Positions 35,301-45,730 of a stretch of DNA of 64,000 bases are shown piece after piece; position 1 is the stretch's first letter, and the number at the start of each line of letters is the position of its first letter. Below the pieces are notes generated by a model. That model did no database searches, was not told where the DNA came from, and was given only the letters and a program-made list of their open reading frames with translations. A program made the translations under genes and the position numbers. Source of the DNA: Phytoseiulus persimilis (Eukaryota > Arthropoda > Arachnida > Mesostigmata > Phytoseiidae); contig CM075102.1 of assembly GCA_037576195.1 (NCBI GenBank), forward strand, positions 25,354,745-25,418,744, given 5' to 3'.

Positions 35301-36918
35301 TGAAATTACGACCGACCGCCAACTTTCAATTTTGCTAACAGCGAATCGAGCTCGTTGTCTCTTTTTGTTGAACGCTCTAGCGTGCTAGATTGGGAGCCGG
35401 AGCTCGGATTGGATACAGTTATCGAAAGGCCTTTCCTCTACAACGTTTCCCTGTTTCCTTGCAGACGCTGCTGATTCAAACGATGAAGAGATCCAGGTGG
35501 ACGATTCCGCGAGCCCCGTAGAGTTCACTCGGGCTCGGTCGCCGGGCTCGCCGCGATCTCCGCACAGTCCGCGCAGCGAGTCACCTGCGCCGTCCAGCAG
35601 AACCTCGCCCGCAGGGGGACTTCTGCCCCCCGTGTTCACTCCTCTGCATTATCCCCGCTTCACGATTTTCAACCCAGCGTTCGACATCCATCCCAGCACT
35701 CTGCGGAGGGATCCTCCCACACCCTCGGCCTTCTCGTATCCGCCAGCGTTCCAAGATAACTACCACGCAATCGATTTGTCCCGAAATTCCGCGTTGAACA
35801 ATCTTGCTAGTCTGAACAGTCTCAGCAACTCACTGGGCTGCGGACTTCGAAGCGGATTAGATCCCAAACTGTTCGGCGGCAGCGGCAACGGGGCCCATCT
35901 CGACCACCTCGGACATCACCGGCTTTTCCACTCTGAACATCAGAGTAGTCTGTCGCCGAGCAGCAACAGCAGCAGAGACAACGGCCATCATCATCATCAC
36001 CACCACCACAACAGCAGCCATCACCACCACCCTCAACACCACCACCATCACAGCAACAACAACAGCAATTTGACAAACAGCAACAACTTGAACAACAACA
36101 ACAACAACAGCATCAACCATAACAACAACATCGGGGAAGATGGCGACGATATGTCCGACGACCAGAAGGATGAGAAGAAGCCCAAACTGCCGGCCATGTA
36201 CAAGCCTTCGGTTACCGTCAGCTACACGTATGACGCCTTCTTCATCTCGGACGGCCGTTCGAGAGGCAAGAGCGAAAAACTAAAATCGTGTAGCACCGAC
36301 GCCATTCTAGGAGCTGCGACTCCTCAGCAGAAAGAACAGAGCAAACAGAGGTATACTTGTTCAGAATGTGGAAAGCACTATGCCACGTCATCGAATCTGT
36401 CGCGACACAAGCAAACCCATCGGAGTCCCGACTCGCAATTGGCCAAGAAGTGCCCTACATGTGATAAGGTATACGTTTCGATGCCGGCGCTGGCGATGCA
36501 CGTCCTCACCCATAACCTGCAGCACAAATGCGAGATCTGCGGTAAGGCGTTCTCGCGGCCATGGCTTCTCCAAGGCCACATGCGATCCCACACGGGAGAG
36601 AAGCCATTCGGATGTGCTCATTGCGGAAAAGCGTTCGCCGACCGTTCCAATTTGCGTGCCCACATGCAGACGCACTCCGGCTTCAAACACTTTCAATGCC
36701 CGCGATGCAATAAGACGTTCGCCCTGAAGAGCTACCTCAATAAGCACTATGAGTCTTCCTGCTTTAAGGACTCAAACTCCGGTCCATCGGTGCCCCATTC
36801 GCCCGTGTCGTCTCCGTTGTCGGTGTCGAGTCTCATTTCGCCACCCACGACACCGTTACCACTTATGTTACCGCCTCATCCACTGATCCCCTTACCGCCG
36901 CCGAGGACCGTTGAATGA
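29349..36918 (+). CDS. scrt: Scratch, Snail-superfamily zinc-finger repressor
   Basis: Exons 29349-29475 and 35465-36918 (A|gtaagt...ttgcag|AC) give 526 aa. Scratch proteins are neural transcriptional repressors that bind E-box-type sites. The N-terminus MPRCYLLKK is a SNAG peptide, the repressor-recruiting motif, and fixes the start. A Ser/Pro linker, a His/Asn-rich tract (about 210-265) and the Scratch-specific block SYTYDAFFISDGRS follow. Five fingers: 339-361 YTCSECGKHYATSSNLSRHK; 370-392 KKCPTCDKVYVSMPALAMHV; 396-418 HKCEICGKAFSRPWLLQGHM; 424-446 FGCAHCGKAFADRSNLRAHM; 452-475, a C2HC finger FQCPRCNKTFALKSYLNKHY ending ESSC. All zinc ligands are present. The MPALAMHVLTH finger and the SYTYDAFF block mark Scratch rather than Snail. 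A Pro-rich tail of about 50 residues ends the protein. The single intron is 5,989 bp. Confidence 0.96.
30823..30840. repeat. (CA)n microsatellite
   Basis: Nine CA units in scratch intron 1. Confidence 0.9.
31865..31893. repeat. (CGCT)n tract
   Basis: Period-4 tract cgctcgctcgctcgct followed by cgcccgcccgct, in scratch intron 1. Confidence 0.85.
32961..32977. repeat. Poly-C run of 17
   Basis: Homopolymer in scratch intron 1; its length may be unreliable in the assembly. Confidence 0.85.
35983..36130 (+). repeat. Coding CAY/AAY repeat (His/Asn-rich tract of Scratch)
   Basis: Runs of cat/cac then aac/aat codons encode eight consecutive His, further His clusters and Asn runs. The mix of synonymous codons shows an old tract kept at the protein level rather than a fresh trinucleotide expansion. 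Antisense cysteine- and valine-rich frames here are shadows. Confidence 0.85.
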
Positions 36919-38917
36919 TGTCTTCAAACCAACGCCGTCGATACCAGAACGACAGACGTTAACAGCACTCAGTCGAAGTTGACTCTCCAATTCGTTTGTT
37001 AATATTTGTTGCCTCATTTCGACCAGTGGCTGCGAAGCGTCTCTGTCTGTCTGGACATTCGCATGTCTGCAGACCCTCCCACATGCGCGCACACGATAAG
37101 CGACGAGCACCGAGAACAGAGAGCTTGCGCAGCGCACGATGAGGGCACGTCGTTCTGGTGGACGGGGAGGACCCTTGGACGCTCTTTGTGACATCGACTG
37201 AGCTTATCAAGTCCTGTACATACGAGATACGGAAGTGTACATTGTAATTTCAACCCGTAGAGATATGAACTAGCATTGTAGTGAGAATCGTGGGATACCT
37301 GTTCGATTTCCCGACCGCCTCAGTCATCGACATTATGATTCCGCGGATTAATCTTCCTCTGTGCTTTATTTCCTGGATTTCCCGTCTCCATCCGATATCG
37401 GTTAGAACTACACGGAAGATTCTACACGGAGACATCTGCCGAGATCGGTATCTGTTAGACTTCCTGTTCGCATCTAACTCAGTATTGAATCCCAAAAACG
37501 ATATCGACAAGGTTTCATACAACGAAAACTGCTTCCCTCCCCTGGGTTTCTTGAGATCCCTGTTCAGATGGAGTTTGAACATCTGAGACACAGTTCTCGC
37601 AATGTATGGTTGAGGACTCCGCATTGTTTTACCTGGATACAAGAAATTCTATCGTACCTGATATGGTACAGCGTTCTCATACTGGGAGACTTTGTAAACC
37701 AAGTCTTACTCATCACTCGAACTATGCAAGAACGGAGTTTGTTCGACAGACGAAAATTGAACAAAGTCTACCATCCGGTTCTAATCGGTGTGAATATCCG
37801 AACTCGTTCGCTCTAATACCAGCTCTCGTCCTATAAGATTTTGTACGCTTCGATCGAGCTGACGGACTTGATCCTAGGTTTCCGAAGCAGGATGCGCACC
37901 ACATCATATTTGTAAATCAGCAGCGAACGGGTTCCGATCTAGTGCAACAACTTTTCTCGTATTAGTTTGTACAAAAAAAATATGCGAAACTATCACCCAA
38001 ACAAATTGCCACGACTGATGTAGTTTCAATCGCATCATCTGTACTTTTAGGGTGGGGCGGGAAAGCCACTCGTTTGCCGAGGCTACTTTTTGTAGAAAAA
38101 AATGCTAAAAAATAACTGTTCAGTCACCGCCGGCATGTCGACCCAGCTTTTTATACAAAATGAAAACGGAACCAACGTTACGACGCCAGATAGGTCAATA
38201 TCGACGAAGATCCTGATGATAGAAACGATCTACACAAATTGTTTGACGATGAAGACCGATTCTCCGGAAGAAAAAACCCAACAAATTATGAAACTTCATG
38301 CTGGGGTCGGTGGATGTTTTTTACTCGCTCACAACCTCCTCCCACTTCTCAATCTCTGCTCCTACCTACCTTAACCACCTGATTTTTTCTTCTTATTTTC
38401 ACACTTCAGAGAATCACTGGCCTGTCGGGTTACGGAGTGTCGAGGTTGATTAAACGATAAGTCAAGTCGCAGCGATGCGCGCTCTGTTCTGAACCCACTG
38501 GCGCGAGAGGCCGCTTATGCAATGATGTCAGTTGTACGGAGCGACTCATTATCATGGTCAGAGCAATACCCATGGTACTGTCCTCCACCAATTTCACAGG
38601 TTTCCAAGCTTCCTAGTTTCCGAGGCGAGGAGCGAACGAAATCGGCTGAAGTTTGAGTCTGAACGCCATGGAATAGTCAAAGTACAGCTTGCATCCAGGA
38701 TTCGTGCAAGGTCTTAATGGACCAGTCTGGAAGCGTGTATACTCGAGCAATAACGGCATCATCTCTGACGTTTTAATCTTGCCAACGATGGAATGGAAAA
38801 AGAAGGAGCCTCAGTCTGTATGTGTGAGTGTTGTCCGCGAGAGCCCATAAACGAGAGATGCTGCAGTGTAAAAAGCTCTGTTTTCCCATTTGTGAATTAT
38901 ATTTCCGGCTGTGTGTA
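36919..38917 (+). other. Probable scratch 3'UTR
   Basis: Two kb after the scratch stop without a gene; composition is AT-richer than the flanks. It ends at AATAAA (38918-38923), which overlaps TGTAAATA (38914-38921), the core of a Pumilio binding element. Assignment as UTR is inference from orientation and the lack of an earlier AATAAA. Confidence 0.4.
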
Positions 38918-38923
38918 AATAAA
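38918..38923 (+). terminator. AATAAA, probable scratch polyadenylation signal
   Basis: First AATAAA on the plus strand after the scratch stop codon, 2.0 kb downstream. Confidence 0.45.
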
Positions 38924-38949
38924 ACCTACGATTTAACTATGGAATCTCC

Positions 38950-40870
38950 GTCTCATCATTTCATTTTCCATTTTACATGGCTTTCTCTCCAACAAGGAAT
39001 GGGAACTACCATCGCGATACTCAAGACTAGATTCCTCATCGAGTTCTCTTAGGGAAAATAATCTACCTGCGAATGTAGACGATTCGCGCGGTAAAATCAG
39101 AAGCAAATTGGAGACGTAGAGAAGAGACCGAGAATTTCGCTCGGAAGCTCCCCTAGGCTTTCATTGTCACCTCAGCGCATGGTCTCACTGCCTTGGTAGC
39201 CTTGCCCCGCTGGCGCGAATTCTACTACTCCCACTCACTCATCCGCGGGTCTCGTTTCGTGACAAAATGATTTGAGCCATCAACTCATATCAACTCCTCG
39301 CACATCGGGATTTACCTCGTTTTGGAGAATTCCCCCAAGCAGTGTCTGAGAACAGCAACCCCGACCGCCGCAATCACATCTAACCGCGGTTTCTGAGGAA
39401 ACTTCGACGCGAATTAACGTCAACTGAGCTCCTCTCTAGTTTCACGGTGAGTCATCCCGCTGATGACGCCGTCGTCGTTCCCGCGACCACCTCCACCCAC
39501 AACTCCCTCGCCAGCACTCATACACCTACCTGCAGCCAAGTCCATTTCTCCATAAAGTACACCAAGCACACCGCTCGGCTCAACAAAGCCCCACCGCGAT
39601 TCCGAATAAACCAGTTGTTCGATACGCGGAAGTTGTAAAATACTGCTTCTGCCTCCTGGAGCTGTTTCCTAGGTTGTACTCACTATCGATTACGATCATA
39701 GAGGTACCAAGTGCTATCAGAGTAGATATCCGAAACCATGATATCCGGTTCACTGCAAGACTGCGTGCCCGCCAGCCGGTCCCCTCAGTGAGACTGCACA
39801 GTTGATATGCCGAAAAGTAGGAGGACGTTGGGGAAGACTCGAGGTCGACTGACGTTCTCTGAGCTCCCGAGAGCATAATTTGAGCTCGATGATATGAGCG
39901 GGATGAACGCATTCGGATTCGCCGATACGGGGCTCGGGGAATCGAGGGATGTTTATCCTCTCGATTCAGGCTCTGGCGCCGGGCCTTGGATGAGTTTTCT
40001 TTTCGATACCGCAATACGGATGTTTTCATTTGGGTCGTTTTCAACTCCGATTGAATAGAGTCGAACTTACACCCACGGCACCGGTGAGCTAGTGCGCGTG
40101 TGCCTCACTGTTGCTGGCTTCGTTGACTGTCATTATACAATAATTAGCGTCCTCGGCCTAATGAAACATCCCGGACGAGTGAGGTGCGGACACACGAACC
40201 CGAAGCTACCGACTGTTCAATTAAAACACCATTACTTGGATGCTTAGGGAATCCTGAGTTTATAGTTTTTCTATCCGGTGAAATCTCCGGTTCGAGCGCC
40301 AGTTCATGCTTTCATCTGGTCGCCGTCGTCGAAGAACGGTGCACCAGCCTACCTGAAAGCCGTTGAGATCTCATTCATTTGGCCCTCAGGAGAGTTCAAT
40401 CCCACTTTCAAGCCGACATCTGACTACTGAACGTTGCGATCTGCGTCGTATGTCCCCTCGACGCTGCGACGCCGCGCCGCCGCGCCGTTTAGTTGAGTCG
40501 ACCAACGCTGGGCGCACCTTTTCGAATCTATATCGACAACAACCTCTCTCGCAAATTTCCGAAGCTCGACCCGACGGAGCTTCGGCGGCGCTCGAGTAAC
40601 CCAATAGCTTCGATGTTCCAGAAATGAGCTTCACAGAAAAACATCCAACGGGGATGAGAGATCGATATTCGGGAATCCGTCCCGAAAAGTGCAGATAGCG
40701 CATGCCCTCCTGAATCTTTGATTCTCATCCGGGAACGCGCAACGGATACAGTTTTTAAGATTCAGAGAGTCGCCGTGGATCGGATAAAGACATTCCACAA
40801 GAACTTCAAGCTCGCCCACATCAAGCATAGCCCTGAAAGCAATGTGTTCGATCGAACACCAGCACTTGGA
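38950..40870. other. Intergenic
   Basis: No recognisable gene. It should include the promoter of the acidic orphan gene that follows, but I saw no convincing TATA box. Confidence 0.4.
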
Positions 40871-40944
40871 ATGTTTTGAAAGTGATGCAGACGTCTCTGC
40901 TTTGTTGCACAGCGCCGATTTCCCCTCGGCCCCTCTGGATGATA

Positions 40945-42212
40945 ATGACGGACGACATAGTGACACGAACTGAAGGTGCATCTTCAAATTCTCGGCTCGA
41001 TAGTTCGGCGCTCGAGAACCTCGTGGGGATTATTCGCACATTCAAGAACGCCTTCAGCGATCTCGTGAGGAACCACACCGATCCCAAAGGTACGTTCGCG
41101 TGCTACCAGAGTGCGTTCTGCGCTTTCCAACACGGCTTGACTGAGGTCTTGGAGGAAGCCGTCAGCGCCATCGAACACCTGTACATCGACCATCCGAACA
41201 ATGTCCAGCTGAGAGAGCTGAACACAATGATGTCGAGGGGACGCCAGTTTTCCCAGAGCGGGCGCTTTCTCGGAAGAAATACTCACCGTCGTCGAAATAC
41301 AATTGGAACGGACCTCGTCAGAAACCCGACGTCGAGCCGCTTCTGTGAAGATGACGAGGATAGTTCCGACTTCGAAACGGTTTCTTCATCTGCAACTTAT
41401 ATCCTGAATGAGGATGAAGGAGAGTGTGACGACGAGCACTCGTCATCCGATTGTTCCGCGTCGGAAAGCGATCAGTATTATTATTATAGCTACCTGTCGA
41501 TGAGTGACCTCGCCTCGGACGGTGCATCTATTCATAGTGATGGTGAGTTCATGGAATCATTGAATTCTACTCCATAATTCGGAAAAACTCCAGCTGCCTT
41601 CTGCGGAGCGTCTGGAAGCGAAACTAAGACAGTGTTGAATATCGAGTGTGAGCTTCGTCGCATCGGAGCGGAGAAGGCCACATCTCAACGAAATCCGAGA
41701 GAAATCCAATCCTCCAGCGCTCCGTGACGAATCTAGATGCGGTGATCTGATACCGTTCCTAATCCAGTTCGATCGCAGTTACAGACAGCAGCTCCGACGA
41801 CGACGAAGACGATTTTTCTGACGAGGAATTCTTGGACGATCTCGATGACTGGACGAAACCAGTTCGTCTGGCAAAAACCTGCCATGTTCTCACGGAGAAC
41901 GTTGTTCGAGAAATGTTGAGGAACGACTACGTGCCGCAGTGGTTCGACGTGGTGGATTTGGTTCTGGAGAACGACGAACAGATTTCTAAAGGCCCAGCCG
42001 AACCGGACCGCGTCGACGATCATAGAGCTGTTCAGGACTCGGCCAAGGACTTCGGTAAACTCATAAGTAAAGAGCTCATTCGCAACGAGCAGGATCAAAT
42101 GATCTCGCTGGTCCGGACCGCGCCCGAGTCGACTCGACTGGAAATCACTGCCACAACATTGTTCACCCCCAGTAACGATTCCGTCAGCAGCGAAATCATG
42201 GATACGGATTAA
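40945..42212 (+). CDS. Acidic Ser-rich orphan protein
   Basis: Exons 40945-41542 and 41779-42212 are joined at G|gtgagt...gcag|TT (236-bp intron, phase 1) and give 343 aa. ATGs at 40939 and 40945 are both possible. Residues 25-100 look folded and helical: ALENLVGIIRTFKNAFSDLV, CYQSAFCAFQHGLTEVLEEA, HPNNVQLRELNTMM. A basic patch THRRRN follows. From about 130 the protein is acidic with Ser-Asp/Glu sites of casein-kinase-2 type: CEDDEDSSDFETVSSS, NEDEGECDDEHSSSDCSASE, a YYYY run and, across the junction, DSSSDDDEDDFSDEEFLDDL. The C-terminal part reads VLTENVVREMLRNDYVPQWF, DVVDLVLENDEQ. No family recognised; the style suits a nuclear adaptor or chromatin-associated protein (inference). An acceptor-like cag just upstream (about 40911) suggests a 5' exon may exist. 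Confidence 0.7.
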
Positions 42213-43380
42213 CCGAGTTTTTGTATAGAGCAACATATGACTTCAAAAAACTTCGAACATCAACCGAAGAGCGGAGGCTCGATGTTGGCAAACACAGACC
42301 CGATGACTGATCCAAACTCAGTCAGAAGAACACGCGGCTACAAATGTGATGAATTTCTCGGTGAGCTTAGAGTCGATATGGCACAACGAAAAGTGATGTA
42401 AATAGGAATGGCATGTGCGGACCAGTGCAAGTGATCCGATGTCGCAATAGAATCGCGAGCTGGTTCCATCCAGGACTGTCGAACGAAACTCGTGAAAAAA
42501 GTGAGGCTCTGGAAAAATCACAACCATCAGCAGCTAGCACAGTGAAGTCCGAGTTCTGACTCTCTGCTCCTACGTAGCATTCCGAAGTTGTCCTCGGGTA
42601 CGGTGCTGTTTCCAGGGTTACATTTTCGGGCGGATAGAACTCAGTTTTCATCGATTCAGTCGTTCCTTGGCCATTCGGTGCTGTTCGACGTGTTTTAGGC
42701 AACTCCACGCTCTCTTTCGTTCCCTTATCCGAGAAGAGAGCGTCTCGCGGCAAACTCTCCATGTAGCGTCGGCGAATGTTTTGTTGATTTTAGAATGGAA
42801 CGACTAACTGTTGATTGAATACAAAAGTTTCGCTCAGCATGAAAATCACCAATGACTCTTCACTCGAGTTCCTTTCCCTTGCCGCTGCGGTCGCAAAGGT
42901 AACGGCTGTAAAAGGAACAGATCGGTCGTGCACTCACAAAGTCGTCTTGTCTTACTCTCGGCAACGTGATGTAACCGAAATTAGTGTTTTGGTATTCTGG
43001 GGTCGGAAGCAGGGCTCAGCGTCTCCTGACTCCGCCGAATTCGCTCGTATGGATAGCCTGCGGTTGCTCCGTCTATTGGATTGTCTGTCCGTCAGTGTTC
43101 GATCCGGGTCTGTGTCCGCTGGCGCAAGTAGAGGAATCGTATGTGGTGTAAATCAATGTGTGAGTAAAAGTCAGTTGATGCGAGTCCATCAAACGCAGTC
43201 TGAATCCAGGACAAGAGCCGAGGAGTGACTGACTGACTGCCCACCCGCCCGACTGCCTGCCTGCCAGCCTGACGAGAAGTGGCAACTGCTTCCTGTGACT
43301 TGATTAGAGCAGGAAGAACCGGTCATCATTCCCTTATTGAATGAATCCTATAGTAATGGCAGCAGAGGAAACCTATGACC
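42213..43380. other. Intergenic
   Basis: No gene recognised. A degenerate gact/gcct tetranucleotide tract lies at 43226-43274. Confidence 0.4.
43226..43274. repeat. Degenerate period-4 tract
   Basis: gactgactgactgccc, then cgcccgactgcctgcctgcc: a 4-bp period kept while the unit drifts. Confidence 0.75.
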
Positions 43381-43384
43381 GCGG

Positions 43385-44100
43385 TCAGCGATCCAACTCT
43401 TTGAGCGAATTCTGCCATCGTTTCTGATTGAAACTGCTCAAACGCACATCGAGCTGTGTGTCATTCTCATCTGGCCCCGACTCCATTTGCCGCCACCCGA
43501 TCTGAGGTCCAAATCGAGAAATCATGGAAAAGCCAACACGCCTCGAACCCTCTCCCTCTTTCTCGTCTAGGGCGCTCGCAGTACAATTGCAAGCGTTGCT
43601 AGAGTTATCCGAGCAGGGGAGTGGGGAAGCTGATTCTGGTCCAGATCGCGGCTTTTCAGGTCCATATTTCTCCGACGCGGTGGCGCATGTTCCATGTGCA
43701 GAGGAAGATTTAGCGAAAAATAAGCGAGTCATGGGTCAGCTATTAGCGCTGGTGCGGTAGCTGTTCTATTGCTCTTCCTTGCTGTCGACATCATCCTTTT
43801 TGTCCGGAAACTCGCCCTCTTCCTGTCGTGATGGAGGTTATAGCGATGGACTCGTGCAGTTATGAAGTAAGTATTCCTTGGCAGTCTCGTCAGCCCACAA
43901 GAACACTTTGCTGGAATCACTGTTGTGGTTCGAGCGAGTATCTCGGTCGTTGGAGGGGTCCTCACGCGGTTGATGCTTGGATCCTTCTGTTGGCTCGTTC
44001 GTCGAATCCCAATGGGAAACGATACGTTATGACAGTTGAATAGAACGCCGAACCTCGGGATCGATATGAATGCCATACTTGGTGGAGACACTGCATACGA
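43385..44100 (-). pseudogene. Protein-like minus-strand frames, possible SANT/MADF-type domain
   Basis: Minus strand, 5' to 3': one frame reads RRESLDSREEQERISSYAVS (about 44155-44080); another SHWDSTNEPTEGSKH then SSKVFLWADETAKEYL (about 44010-43865); the first frame resumes with YFITARVHRYNLHHDRKRAS, FRTKRMM (about 43865-43790). Stitched, W-A-D-E-T-A-K-E-Y-F-I resembles the first helix of Myb/SANT- or MADF-like DNA-binding domains. A 115-codon ATG ORF (43732-43385, MTRLFFAKSSSAHGTCATAS) follows. I found no splice sites that explain the frame changes, so a frameshifted pseudogene or assembly indels are as likely as a gene. Confidence 0.3.
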
Positions 44101-45334
44101 AGAAATGCGCTCTTGCTCTTCTCTGGAGTCCAGTGACTCTCGCCGGGGCGGGCGTAACACAATCGTGTCAACTACAATGTGTGTGAAGCCTGAAACACAG
44201 TCTACTTTTGCGTTTGCTTACAAGATGGAAAAAGATGTGCCACTCCTGAAATGGGTGGCCAGCTTGCCGCGGAGGCGCAATACTCGATGGGTTCTTTCGT
44301 ATAACATCTATTGCGGGTCAGCTGAATCGCTGATCGGACCAAACAGCAATGGTCACTAACCCGGACCGGGTCTGGGACCGAGGCATTAGAAATATTTGAG
44401 AATCAGCCAAGCTTGAAGCGACACAAAGCAGATAACTCCGGTGGGAAGCCAATTACCGAATGGTATTCTTCGTTCAACAGAACTGTGTTGCTTTTCGTGG
44501 GCCGCTACCTGCCGCCAGGTAGTTGCTTGCACCGTCCACTGGTCGCTTGCTCCGAGGCTCCGTTCCGGCGGCGAGCTTCGCTGCGACGACGAAATCGCCT
44601 AGAAGTTTGCAGAAATGTCTCGAATGCGATCCCGAGAGCCAGCGAGAATATGCGCAACGGCGTGGGGTTTGGAAAATTCGAGAGAAAACGGCGCAATAAG
44701 GAAACAGCGCGCCAAACACTGAACGGGCAGAAGGGTGGCTTGCCACTCCAATCTCAGGAGGAAGGCAACTCCACGTTTGCTGTGAGGTATAAAATAGGCG
44801 AGGAATGCCAAACGTGGATCCGAGTCAACCCCGAGTCCGAACTGTGCATCCATCGCAAGATCGGTGGCAGAACTGTTGCTGCATATTCATGGCGGGCCTT
44901 TTCCGATCGGCTGAGCCGAGATTGTTTCCATTTTGGTTCAAACTCCAATCGGATTTTGATATGGATCTGCGGTGAGCGTACACCTCGGGGTCGCAAACCA
45001 ACGGGTAAGCCAGATTGCTGACTACTTCAGCGAGCTGCACCGAGAGACGGACGAGACACCCCGGAGGAAGAAAGCTCCGCGCACGTGAGAGTTGAACGTG
45101 CGCGGCCTATATTGTTAAGCAACCGCGGTCACCCGAGAGCACTAGAGTTGGTTTTCTGAGGTTTGCCGACTCGGAGAGCCGGAAAACGTTTCACAAGAAA
45201 CTTTGTCTCCCGGCCTTCCCGTAGATCGGTACAAGATCCCGGGACTCGCCAAGTTGTGTGTGCGCAGGAGCGACGAGATGTGCTAAGTACGGAAGGCTTG
45301 GATACAGTCAGCTGTTGCTGGATGCAAGCAGATG

Positions 45335-45375
45335 GGCGGTCGAGCGGGCGGTCGGGCGGGCGGGCGGACGGCTGG
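45335..45375. repeat. (GGGC)n-type tract
   Basis: gggcggtcgagcgggcggtc then gggcgggcgggcggacggct: period-4, G+C-rich, with drifted units. Confidence 0.8.
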
Positions 45376-45672
45376 TTGAGACGGAGCGCCCGCGGAGAGA
45401 AAACGTTTGAACTAAGCTCCCTAGCTCGAAGGAGAGCTTCTTCGAGGCGATGGAGGCATTTGTCTACATTTGCTACCGGGCCGGCAGGGCTATCACAGCA
45501 AGCGCCTATGAGATGTTTAAGCAGACGATAAAAAGAAGCGTCTCTTCGGCTCCCCTCGTCCCCCCACTTCAGCCCTGTCATCCGGCCCCATCAAGGCAAG
45601 GCGGCAACCATAGCTGGCAAGCAATGTCTGCAACACCGGATTACTTCAATGGGCCAAGAAGAGCCCTTTGGG

Positions 45673-45730
45673 GCCAGCCAGTCAGCCAGCCAGCCGGTCG
45701 ACCGGCCACCCGACTGCCGACCCGGCCGGC
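45673..45730. repeat. (CAGC)n-type tract
   Basis: cagccagtcagccagccagc, then cggtcgaccggccacccgac: period-4 tract with drifted units. Confidence 0.8.

Larger units (their letters stand above)
29476..35464 (+). other. Scratch intron 1 (5,989 bp)
   Basis: Starts gtaagt and ends tttccttgcag. Holds no recognised gene. Contains (CA)n at 30823-30840, a gctc-type tetranucleotide tract at 31865-31893, a 17-C homopolymer at 32961-32977, and many short open frames. Long first introns of Snail/Scratch genes commonly carry enhancers; none can be named here. Confidence 0.85.

Noticed and set aside
35822-36120. Cys-, Gly- or Val-rich minus-strand ORFs
   Set aside because: Artefacts of the antisense of the His/Asn codon tract of scratch.
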